Source of the DNA: Sphingomonadales bacterium
Lineage (GTDB): Bacteria; Pseudomonadota; Alphaproteobacteria; Sphingomonadales; Sphingomonadaceae
NCBI GenBank assembly: GCA_017304125.1
Contig: JAFKLV010000372.1
Location: forward strand, 1-25,290
Length of the DNA stretch: 25,290 nt
Direction of reading: 5' to 3'
Position 1 is the stretch's first letter; each line of letters starts with the position of its first letter. Below, in pieces: positions 7,223 to 13,278 of this stretch. Under the pieces are notes generated by a model. That model saw only the letters and a program-made list of their open reading frames with translations, ran no database searches and was not told the origin of the DNA. Position numbers and translations under genes: made by a program.

Positions 7223-7807
7223 ATGGATATCCGCGTTTCTGGTCATCAGGTCGCTACGGGCGCTGCGCTCAAGGGGCATGTCGATGAACGGCTTCAGGGT
7301 ATCGCGGACAAATATTTCTCGCGCGCGATCTCGGCTGAAGTGACCTTCGGCCAGGGGCCGCATGACGCAGGATTCAGATGCGATATCGTCGCCCATGTGA
7401 TGAAGGCGCTGGTGCTCAAGGGCCAAAACACCGCGCAGGACGCGCATCTCGCCTTCGATGGCGCGGCGGCCCGGATCGAAACCCAGCTGCGACGCTATAT
7501 GCGACGATTGAAGGATCGCCAGGCGGACAAGGCGCTCGAGCTGGCGCAGGCCAATGGCTATGACAATGCCGGCTATACGTTATTCGCCGAGGTGATCGAC
7601 GAGGACGAAGCGGGCGATGCCCCGCTGATCGTCGCCGAGACCCGCGTCGACGTGCCCGACGCCAGCGTTTCCGATGCCGTGATGATGCTCGACCTGCGCA
7701 ACACCCAGGCGCTGCTGTTCCGAAATTCGGGCACCGGCGCCTATAATATGGTCTATCGTCGCGGCGACGGGACGATCGGCTGGGTCGAGCCACAGCGCGC
7801 GCGCTGA
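7223..7807 (+). CDS. hpf: Ribosome hibernation promoting factor (long form)
   Basis: The first 100 or so residues are the RaiA/HPF domain that sits in the ribosomal decoding centre (MDIRVSGHQVATGAALKGHV at the start). Residues from about 130 form the C-terminal domain of long HPF (VDVPDASVSDAVMMLDLRNT, then LLFRNSGTGAYNMVYRRGDG), which pairs two ribosomes into inactive 100S dimers in stationary phase. The 194-residue size fits the long form. AAGGAG stands eight bases before the ATG, one of the better ribosome binding sites in the region. ptsN follows after 18 bases, as in many proteobacteria; rpoN, which often precedes hpf, is not here. Confidence 0.95.
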   Translation: MDIRVSGHQVATGAALKGHVDERLQGIADKYFSRAISAEVTFGQGPHDAGFRCDIVAHVMKALVLKGQNTAQDAHLAFDGAAARIETQLRRYMRRLKDRQADKALELAQANGYDNAGYTLFAEVIDEDEAGDAPLIVAETRVDVPDASVSDAVMMLDLRNTQALLFRNSGTGAYNMVYRRGDGTIGWVEPQRAR

Positions 7808-7825
7808 AGGACATATATCACGGAT

Positions 7826-8296
7826 ATGACAAGTGATTTGAGCGACTTGTTGTCGCCTGACTTCGTTTTGGTCGACCTCGCGGCATCGAGCAAGAAAGCG
7901 CTGTTCCAACAGCTCGGCCAGGTAGCCGGGCCGGCGCTGGGGCTCGACGCCGTGACCGTCACCAGCGCGCTCGCCGAGCGCGAGCGGCTGGGGTCGACCG
8001 GTTTCGGTGGCGGCGTGGCGATTCCGCATGCGCGGATTGCCGGCGTGGCGCAGATTGCGGTGATGGTCGCGCGGCTCGCCCGGCCGATCGACTTCGCCGC
8101 GGTCGACGATGTGCCGGTCGATATCGTCATCGCGATGTTCTCGCCCCCGGAAGCGGGGGCGGATCATCTCAAGGCGCTGGCGCGGGTGTCGCGACGGTTC
8201 CGCGACCGGGAATTCGTCGACAAGTTGCGCGGGGCTGCCTCGCGCGACGCTTTCTACGCGTTGCTCGCGGCGGACGAGACGCGTGACGCTGCCTGA
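7826..8296 (+). CDS. ptsN: Nitrogen-related PTS EIIA component (EIIA-Ntr)
   Basis: EIIA-Ntr is the last phosphoacceptor of the nitrogen phosphotransferase system, a cytoplasmic regulatory chain (EI-Ntr, NPr, EIIA-Ntr) that in other bacteria affects potassium transport and stress responses rather than moving sugar. The 156 residues match. The phosphorylated histidine is residue 68 in GFGGGVAIPHAR, and ALAERERLGSTG precedes it as usual. HLKALARVSRRFRD is the conserved C-terminal helix. The next gene starts inside its last codons. Confidence 0.95.
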   Translation: MTSDLSDLLSPDFVLVDLAASSKKALFQQLGQVAGPALGLDAVTVTSALAERERLGSTGFGGGVAIPHARIAGVAQIAVMVARLARPIDFAAVDDVPVDIVIAMFSPPEAGADHLKALARVSRRFRDREFVDKLRGAASRDAFYALLAADETRDAA

Positions 8297-8738
8297 AGGC
8301 GCGCAGGCGCATTTCCGCGCGCTGGAATCGCTCTATGCCGCCGCGCCGATCAACCGCTTCTTCGAATCCGCGCTCGAAATCCCCGAATCCGGGGTGGCGC
8401 GGATTCGCTTCACGGTCGACGCGCGGCATTTCCACGCCGGCGGGGCGACCCACGGCACGGCCTATTTCAAGATGCTCGACGATGCGGCTTTCTATGCCTG
8501 CAACAGCATGGTCACCGACCGCTTCCTGCTGACGACGCAATTCAGCCTGTTGTTCACCCGCCCGCTGCCCGAAGGGCCGGTGGTGGCGGAGGGGCGCTGG
8601 ATCAGCGGGCATCGCCGCGTGTTCGTCGGCGACGCGCGGCTGATCGACGCCAGCGGCGAGGAAGTGGCGCGCGGCACCGGCACCTTCATGCGCAGCCGCA
8701 TCGCGCTCGCCGGGCTGCCCGGATATCGCACGCGTTGA
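8283..8738 (+). CDS. PaaI/YbgC-like hotdog thioesterase
   Basis: The 151-residue protein has the hotdog thioesterase pattern: HFHAGGATHGTAYFKMLDDA (residues 49-68) holds the HGG-type motif and helix, with an acidic residue (66/67) in the catalytic position, and TTQFSLLFTRPLPEG and FVGDARLIDASGEEVARGTG form the later strands. Such enzymes hydrolyse acyl-CoA thioesters in the cytoplasm; the acyl chain is unknown. The GTG at 8283 is chosen because it follows the ptsN conserved end and gives a family-sized protein; it overlaps ptsN by 14 bases. The DUF1491 gene begins at its stop. Confidence 0.8.
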   Translation: MTLPEGAQAHFRALESLYAAAPINRFFESALEIPESGVARIRFTVDARHFHAGGATHGTAYFKMLDDAAFYACNSMVTDRFLLTTQFSLLFTRPLPEGPVVAEGRWISGHRRVFVGDARLIDASGEEVARGTGTFMRSRIALAGLPGYRTR

Positions 8739-9064
8739 GCGGACGGCTGCCGAGCGACCTGCTGGTCGGCGCGTTGCTGCGGCGGGTGAACGATGCCGGC
8801 GGCATCGCGGTGGTGCGCGCGCGCGGCGATGCGCAGGCCGGCGCGATCCTGATCATCGACGAGCTGGAAAGCGTGATTCTCGAACGCGGGATCGGCGCCG
8901 ACGGCAGCCGCGGGCTGATCGAAACCGGGCCCAAAGCGGGGGCCGCGGAATCACTCGACGATTATTGGCAGCGGCGGCGCCAGCGCGATCCGGACCTGTG
9001 GGTGGTTGCTCTGGATATCCCGCAGGCGAAACGGTTCGCCGCTGAAACGATCGGCGACGATTGA
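8735..9064 (+). CDS. DUF1491 family protein
   Basis: This 109-residue protein matches my recollection of DUF1491, found mainly in alphaproteobacteria and without known function. It reads LPSDLLVGALLRRVNDAGG, then VVRARGDAQAGAILI and DDYWQRRRQRDPDLWVVALD near the C-terminus. It has no signal peptide or membrane segment and is rich in charged residues. The start is a TTG at 8735 that overlaps the thioesterase stop (TTGA), so translation is probably coupled. The DUF1491 name is from memory of the pattern; no reaction can be proposed. Confidence 0.75.
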   Translation: MSGRLPSDLLVGALLRRVNDAGGIAVVRARGDAQAGAILIIDELESVILERGIGADGSRGLIETGPKAGAAESLDDYWQRRRQRDPDLWVVALDIPQAKRFAAETIGDD

Positions 9065-9090
9065 CTTTGTTGCGTCGCAAAACGAGTAAG
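9061..9090 (+). promoter_or_regulatory. Possible promoter with internal palindrome before the cell-wall hydrolase gene
   Basis: TTGACT at 9061-9066 overlaps the end of the DUF1491 gene and could be a -35. A perfect odd palindrome, TTGCGTCGCAA (9070-9080), lies where a repressor could act, but the -10 (around 9084-9090) is poor. The remaining bases to 9225 show nothing else clear. Confidence 0.25.
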
Positions 9091-9225
9091 CCGAGGTTCA
9101 TGTTTCAAGCGTTGTACCGAGTGCGGGTGCGATCCGTTCGGTGACGCAGTCGGGGGGGAACCCGGCCGATCTGACCTCTAGTCGATCGCGTTTTCCGCGT
9201 CCCAACCGCCTATGTTTGTTGGTTA

Positions 9226-9870
9226 ATGTCGTTTTTCTCGAAGGCCGCGGCTGTCGCGGTCGCGTCCCTTTCTATACTCGGCCTCGCCGCGCAGAGCAGC
9301 GCAGGGTTGGCGGCCGAAGTAGCGCCGATCGCGCTCGCCACGATCCAGCCGGCCGCTGCGCCGCAGGTTCAGGCCTATGTTCCCGCTCCTGTCGCCCCCA
9401 CCACCGCGCCGACGCCTGCCGTCGCCGATGACGTGAAGCCGGGCGACACGATTGCCTATCCGACGCTCGCCGCCGCGGTTGCCGCGCAGCAGACGCGTGG
9501 TGACATCGACGAAGACATGCGCTGCCTCGCCGGCGCGATCTATTATGAATCGAAGGGTGAGCCGCTCGCCGGCCAGCTCGCGGTTGCCGAGGTGATCCTC
9601 AACCGCGCCGATTCGGGCCGCTTCGGCGACACGATCTGCGACGTGGTGAAGCAGCCGGGGCAATTCTCCTTCGTTCGCGGCGGCCGCGTGCCGGCGGTCG
9701 ATCCCGACCGTCCGGCGTGGCGCACCGCGGTTGCGGTCGCCAAGGTGGCGCTCAACGACGCGTGGGAAAGCAATGCCGACGACGCGCTCTATTTCCATGC
9801 CCGCCGCGCCGCGCCGGGCTGGGGCCGCACGCGGGTGGCGACGATCGGAAATCACATTTTCTATCGTTGA
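9226..9870 (+). CDS. Secreted cell-wall hydrolase (SleB/Hydrolase_2 family)
   Basis: Residues 1 to about 29 form a signal peptide, with a hydrophobic core AAVAVASLSILGLAAQ ending near AGLAA. A proline/alanine-rich linker follows to about residue 70. Residues 95-214 match the Hydrolase_2 (SleB-like) domain: MRCLAGAIYYESKGEP holds the expected catalytic glutamate (108), followed by QLAVAEVILNRADSGRFGDT, CDVVKQPGQFSF, and ALYFHAR near the end. Such enzymes cut peptidoglycan glycan strands in the periplasm. It is monocistronic in appearance, with a 161-base upstream gap and a strong terminator just after the stop. The ATG at 9226 has a weak ribosome binding site. Confidence 0.9.
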   Translation: MSFFSKAAAVAVASLSILGLAAQSSAGLAAEVAPIALATIQPAAAPQVQAYVPAPVAPTTAPTPAVADDVKPGDTIAYPTLAAAVAAQQTRGDIDEDMRCLAGAIYYESKGEPLAGQLAVAEVILNRADSGRFGDTICDVVKQPGQFSFVRGGRVPAVDPDRPAWRTAVAVAKVALNDAWESNADDALYFHARRAAPGWGRTRVATIGNHIFYR

Positions 9871-9896
9871 TCTTCCTTTTGTTCTCATGATGTTCT

Positions 9897-9929
9897 AAAA
9901 AGGCGGGGTGGATGTCACCTCGCCTTTTT
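9897..9929 (+). terminator. Strong intrinsic terminator overlapping the mmcB start
   Basis: A 14-base-pair stem with one G-U pair (AAAAAGGCGGGGTG and CACCTCGCCTTTTT) closes a five-base loop and ends in five T, 26 bases after the cell-wall hydrolase stop. The left arm also holds the mmcB ribosome binding site and its GTG start (9908), so in a read-through transcript the start would be hidden. Confidence 0.8.
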
Positions 9930-10408
9930 CGTCTGCGGAAGACCTGCTTCCGGCAGAAGCGCTGGTTGCGGCGGATGTCGCGCGCGGCGTCACCCGGATG
10001 CTGTTGCGGCACGAACTGGTCGCGATCGGCGAGGTTCCGCTGGAGGGTGGCCGGCGCGCCGACCTGATGGCGCTGGATGCGCGCGGACGGATCACGATCG
10101 TCGAGATCAAAGTGTCGCGCGCCGATCTGCTCGGCGACGGCAAGTGGCAGGATTATCTGGAACATTGCGACCGCTTCTTCTGGGCGGTGCCGGCGGGATT
10201 CGATGCCTCGCCGATCGATGGCCCGGCGTTTCTGCCCGAGCGCACCGGGCTGATCGTCGCCGATCGCTATGATGCCGCGGTGGTGCGCGAGGCGCGGACC
10301 GATCCGCTCGCCGCGCATATCCGCAAACGCTGCACGCTGGCCTTCGCGCGGCGCGCGGCGCGGCGGTTGATCACGCTTGCCGACCCGGATGCCGGGCCGG
10401 GGTTTTAG
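9908..10408 (+). CDS. mmcB: MmcB family DNA repair protein
   Basis: This 166-residue protein matches MmcB, an alphaproteobacterial SOS-induced protein that in Caulobacter acts in resistance to mitomycin-type damage. It has a PD-(D/E)XK nuclease-like core: aspartate 52 in RRADLMALD, then IVEIKVSRADLLGDGKWQDY with glutamate 66 and lysine 68, and CDRFFWAVP after it. The GTG at 9908 is the only in-frame start before the conserved VARGVTRMLLRHE block and has AAGG at 9899-9902. It lies in the arm of an intrinsic terminator of the gene before it, an unusual place. How the gene gets its own promoter is unclear; no LexA box was picked out by eye. Confidence 0.85.
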   Translation: MDVTSPFSSAEDLLPAEALVAADVARGVTRMLLRHELVAIGEVPLEGGRRADLMALDARGRITIVEIKVSRADLLGDGKWQDYLEHCDRFFWAVPAGFDASPIDGPAFLPERTGLIVADRYDAAVVREARTDPLAAHIRKRCTLAFARRAARRLITLADPDAGPGF

Positions 10409-10435
10409 AGCGTCGTGCGTTTAGAGCGTCCTGCG
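10404..10435. repeat. 16-base direct repeat at the mmcB stop
   Basis: TTTAGAGCGTCGTGCG and TTTAGAGCGTCCTGCG sit side by side (10404-10419, 10420-10435) with one mismatch. The first copy contains the mmcB stop codon, so the repeat was probably made by a local duplication. Confidence 0.7.
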
Positions 10436-10459
10436 TTAAACCGGGATCACTGGACTTCC

Positions 10460-10527
10460 GCCCCGACGAAGGCCGGGGCCCAGTTACGACCGGCCTGATG
10501 CTGGACCCCGGCCTGCGCCGGGGTGGA
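10460..10527. repeat. CCCCGGC palindromic repeat
   Basis: CCCCGACGAAGGCCGGGGCC and, further on, ACCCCGGCCTGCGCCGGGGT form a pair of short palindromes separated by about 25 bases. The type (a CCCCGGCnnnnGCCGGGG core) is common between genes in sphingomonads, as I recall. Confidence 0.55.
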
Positions 10528-10575
10528 TCATATTCTGCACACGGTGCTCTAAGGAGATTTCGCGCTGCCGTTTCT

Positions 10576-10690
10576 TCTCCCCTCCCTTGAACAAGGGAGG
10601 GGGCGGGGGTGGGTTGGCCTGCGAGGGCACCGCGCCGCCCGCCTCATACCCACCCACCCCCAGCCCCTCCCTTCACCAGGGAGGGGAGAG
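10576..10690. repeat. CTCCCCTCCC inverted repeat
   Basis: The left half (CTCCCCTCCCTTGAACAAGG and a G-rich run ending GGTGGGT) is mirrored on the right (ACCCACCCACCC, then CCCCTCCCTTCACCAGGGAG). The halves are separated by about 32 bases and each also folds on itself, so a cruciform or long hairpin is possible. Confidence 0.65.
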
Positions 10691-10775
10691 ACTGAACGAG
10701 GGCGGTGGGCTTAGTCGGTCGGCTAGGGCCGATCGACATTCAGTTATTTCGAGTAGGGAGGCGGCAGCTTCCGCC

Positions 10776-10881
10776 GTCACCCCGGCCTTGAGCCGGGGTC
10801 CATTGTGCCGCAGACTCTGTGGCTAGAACCTCTTGCTCCGCCCTTGCCGCCCGATGGACCCCGGCTCAAGGCCGGGGTGAC
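10776..10881. repeat. Palindromic REPIN-like element, copy 2
   Basis: Arms of 28 bases at 10776-10803 and 10854-10881 are perfect inverted repeats around CCCCGGCCTTGAGCCGGGG, with a 50-base interior. Arm spacing, length and part of the interior agree with copy 1 at 3239-3342, so both belong to one family. Confidence 0.85.
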
Positions 10882-10931
10882 GGAGATTGCCGGGCCCGCT
10901 GGGCTGAATGTCGATCCGTCCTAACCGATGC

Positions 10932-11528
10932 TCACATCTTCGGCCCGGCGACGGCGCGTGGCGCGGTCTTGGGCTTTTCGTCGATCACCTTGGCGATCGC
11001 CGGGGAGCGCGAATCGGCATGGGCGTAATCGCGTGCGGACATGCCGGCGACATTGTCGGTCTGATCGGGGTCAGCGCCCGCGGCGAGCAGCGTGCGGACC
11101 AGCGCGAGATCACGGCGCTGGACGGCGCGGATCAGCGGGGTTTCGCCCGAGGAATTGGCGAGATTGGGATTGGCCTTCACCAGCAGCAGCGTATCGACCA
11201 GCCCGTTCTGGCCATATTGGATCGCCATCAGCAGCGGCGTATCGCCCTTGCCGTTGCGCAAATTGGGGTCCGCCCCGCGCGACAGCAGATAGCGCAGATA
11301 GAGATCGTCGCCGCGCTTGATCACGATATGCAGCGCGCCGTCTCCGGTCGTCACGTCGCGGGTGTTGATGATCCGCTGGCCGGGCTGGTCGAGGATCTTG
11401 GTCACCTCGTCGCCCTTGCCGTCCTTCACGGCCTGCAGGAATTTGTAGCTCGCCGATTGCTGCTGGGCGGTGGCGGGCAGGGCGGCGGTGCCGGCGAGGA
11501 CCGCCGCGGCGAACAGGATACGCTTCAT
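10932..11528 (-). CDS. Exported ankyrin-repeat protein
   Basis: The 198-residue protein starts MKRILFAAAVLAGTAALPAT, a signal peptide with likely cleavage after TAQA-like residues (about 20-22), so it should be periplasmic. Three or four ankyrin repeats follow from about residue 60: LHIVIKRGDDLYLRYLLSRG, TPLLMAIQYGQNGLVDTLLL and TPLIRAVQRRDLALVRTLLA, each with the typical ADPN turn. Ankyrin repeats bind other proteins; the partner is unknown. The ATG at 11528 is chosen because it opens the signal peptide; an open frame upstream lies over the SCO gene and is not coding. The SCO gene starts divergently 63 bases away, so the promoters overlap. Confidence 0.88.
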   Translation of the reverse strand: MKRILFAAAVLAGTAALPATAQQQSASYKFLQAVKDGKGDEVTKILDQPGQRIINTRDVTTGDGALHIVIKRGDDLYLRYLLSRGADPNLRNGKGDTPLLMAIQYGQNGLVDTLLLVKANPNLANSSGETPLIRAVQRRDLALVRTLLAAGADPDQTDNVAGMSARDYAHADSRSPAIAKVIDEKPKTAPRAVAGPKM

Positions 11529-11591
11529 TGTCAATCTTTGCGTCCACACAGGTTGCGATACCGCCTCTAACAGATCATCTCTCGCCATGCC

Positions 11592-12176
11592 ATGAAGCTG
11601 CACATTCAAATCCTTGCCCTTGCCACCCTCGGGCTGGCCGCCTGCTCGCCGCCGCAACAGCCGGCGCGCCCGCCGCTGGAGGGCGCGCGGATCGGCGGCG
11701 CCTTCACCCTGAACGATCAGAACGGCCGGGCGGTGACCGAGCGCGACCTGGCGGGCAAATATAGCATCGTCTATTTCGGCTATACCTTCTGCCCCGATGT
11801 CTGCCCGCTCGACGTCCAGCATATCGGCGCGGCGGTGAAGATGATCGAGAAGGACAATCCGGCGCTCGGCGCGCGCATCGTCCCGGTGTTCGTGACGATC
11901 GATCCGGCGCGCGATACGCCGGCGGTGCTCAAGCAGTTCGTCAGCGCGTTTCACCCGCGGATGATCGGGCTGACCGGCACACCCGCGCAGATCGCGGCGA
12001 TCGCCAAGGAATATGGCGTCTATTATGCGCGCGGTAAGGGCAATGCCGGCGGCTATATGATGGATCACAGCCGCGCCGCCTATCTGATGTCGCCGGAGGG
12101 CAAGCCGCTCGCCTTGCTGTCGCAGGAAGGGCCGCCGAAGCAGATCGCCGACGAGATCGAGCGCTGGGCGCGATGA
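11592..12176 (+). CDS. SCO1/SenC family copper chaperone (lipoprotein)
   Basis: This 194-residue protein has a lipoprotein signal (LGLAAC, cysteine 18), so it is anchored in a membrane facing the periplasm. A thioredoxin-like fold follows, with the copper-binding CPDVC (cysteines 67 and 71 in TFCPDVCPLD) and histidine 159 in YMMDHSRAAYLM. SCO proteins deliver copper to the CuA centre of cytochrome c oxidase or act as thiol reductases; the oxidase genes are not in the window. The next gene starts in its stop codon (ATGA). The short gap to the divergent ankyrin gene must hold its promoter. Confidence 0.95.
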   Translation: MKLHIQILALATLGLAACSPPQQPARPPLEGARIGGAFTLNDQNGRAVTERDLAGKYSIVYFGYTFCPDVCPLDVQHIGAAVKMIEKDNPALGARIVPVFVTIDPARDTPAVLKQFVSAFHPRMIGLTGTPAQIAAIAKEYGVYYARGKGNAGGYMMDHSRAAYLMSPEGKPLALLSQEGPPKQIADEIERWAR

Positions 12177-12604
12177 CCCGCTTCTGGGAAGATACCCCGC
12201 TCGACAAGCTCGACCGCGCGCAATGGGAGGCGCTGTGCGATGGCTGCGGCAAATGCTGCATCCACAAGCTCGAGGATGAGGAAACCGGCGAGCTGATCGC
12301 GACCAATGTCGCCTGCCGGCTGCTCGATCGCCGCGCCGGGCGCTGCTCGGATTATCGCCACCGCCACGCTTATGTCAGCGAATGCGTGCGGCTCAACGCG
12401 CGCAACGTGCATGAGATCGACTGGCTGCCCTCGACCTGCGCCTATCGGCTGCGTGCCGCGGGCGAGCCGCTGCCGGAATGGCATTATCTGGTGTGCGGCG
12501 ACCCGGAGGCGGTGCACCGCGCCGGCCAGTCGACGCGCGGCTGGACGATCAGCGAGGACGATGCCGGCGATCTCGAACATCATATGGTCGATCGGATCTT
12601 GTGA
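12173..12604 (+). CDS. YcgN family cysteine-cluster protein (UPF0260)
   Basis: The 143-residue protein carries the YcgN/UPF0260 cysteine pattern CDGCGKCC (residues 22-29) with further cysteines at 48, 58, 71, 89 and 108, which probably bind a zinc or iron-sulfur centre. The opening FWEDTPLDKLDRAQWEALCD and DWLPSTCAYRLRAAGEPLPE are typical. Its function is not known. It overlaps the SCO gene by four bases before it and the metallopeptidase gene by four bases (GTGA) after it, so the three are one transcript. Confidence 0.88.
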   Translation: MTRFWEDTPLDKLDRAQWEALCDGCGKCCIHKLEDEETGELIATNVACRLLDRRAGRCSDYRHRHAYVSECVRLNARNVHEIDWLPSTCAYRLRAAGEPLPEWHYLVCGDPEAVHRAGQSTRGWTISEDDAGDLEHHMVDRIL

Positions 12605-13278
12605 GCGGAGAGATCGATCTCGTCCGGCATCCGCGGGCGCGGCGGGCGAAATTGTCGCTCGATCCGGCGAGCGGGCGGGTGCGGCTGGTGATTCCGGCGC
12701 GCGCCTCGGCCAAGGCCGCGCTGGCCTGGGCGGCGACGCAAGGCGAATGGCTCGAGCGGCAGCGCGCGGCGTTACCCGCGGCGCGGCCGTTCGTCCCCGG
12801 CGCGCTGGTGCCGTTCGACGATACCACGCTGACGATCGTCTGGGACGATTCCGCGTCGCGCCGCATCGCGCATGTCGACGACCGGCTGGTGACGGGCGGC
12901 CCGGCGGAAACCGTCGGGCGCCGGGTCGAGGCGTGGCTCAGGCGCGAGGCATTGCGGCTGCTGAGCGAGGATACCGCGCATTATGCCGCGCTCGCCGGGG
13001 TCAAGGTGGTCAAGGTGGCGATCGGCGATGCGCGCGGGCGCTGGGGGAGCTGCGCCTCGTCGGGGACGATCCGCTACAATTGGCGGCTGGCGCTCGCGCC
13101 AAGCGCGGTGCGCCGCGCGACCGCCGCGCATGAAGTGGCGCATCGCGTGCATATGAATCACAGCCCGGCGTTCCACGCGCTCGTTGCGACGCTCTACGGC
13201 CGCGATCCGGCGGTGGAGCGCAACTGGCTGCGCCGCCACGGCGCGGCGCTTCACTGGTTCGGGCGCGGATCGATCTGA
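12601..13278 (+). CDS. YgjP-like M48-type metal-dependent hydrolase (DUF45)
   Basis: This 225-residue protein belongs to the YgjP/DUF45 zinc metallopeptidase-like family. The zinc motif HEVAH is at residues 177-181 with a third ligand at histidine 192 (NHSPAFH), and the family's RWGSC is at 147-151 followed by IRYNWRLALAPSAV. The N-terminal RRAKLSLDPASGRVRLVIPA is also typical. The protein has no signal peptide, so it should be cytoplasmic; its target is unknown. GTG 12601 is preferred as start because it overlaps the YcgN stop, though the frame is open further left. The 3' end overlaps the convergent PBP1A gene by 28 bases. Confidence 0.87.
   Translation: MSGEIDLVRHPRARRAKLSLDPASGRVRLVIPARASAKAALAWAATQGEWLERQRAALPAARPFVPGALVPFDDTTLTIVWDDSASRRIAHVDDRLVTGGPAETVGRRVEAWLRREALRLLSEDTAHYAALAGVKVVKVAIGDARGRWGSCASSGTIRYNWRLALAPSAVRRATAAHEVAHRVHMNHSPAFHALVATLYGRDPAVERNWLRRHGAALHWFGRGSI

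Larger units (their letters stand above)
10409..10931. other. Gene-free intergenic region full of inverted repeats
   Basis: This 523-base gap between mmcB and the ankyrin gene, which converge on it, has no plausible coding frame. It holds three separate palindromic elements (about 10460-10530, 10576-10690, 10776-10881) rich in CCCCGGCC or CTCCCCTCCC. The convergent layout suggests that the hairpins could stop transcription from both sides. Confidence 0.7.

Noticed and set aside
9223..9888. Minus-strand open frame opposite the cell-wall hydrolase gene
   Set aside because: Full-length but antisense to a gene with signal peptide and catalytic motif; the translation shows no family pattern.
10587..10826. 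Small frame in the repeat region
   Set aside because: It is made of glycine/proline runs from the palindromic repeats, so it is not a gene.
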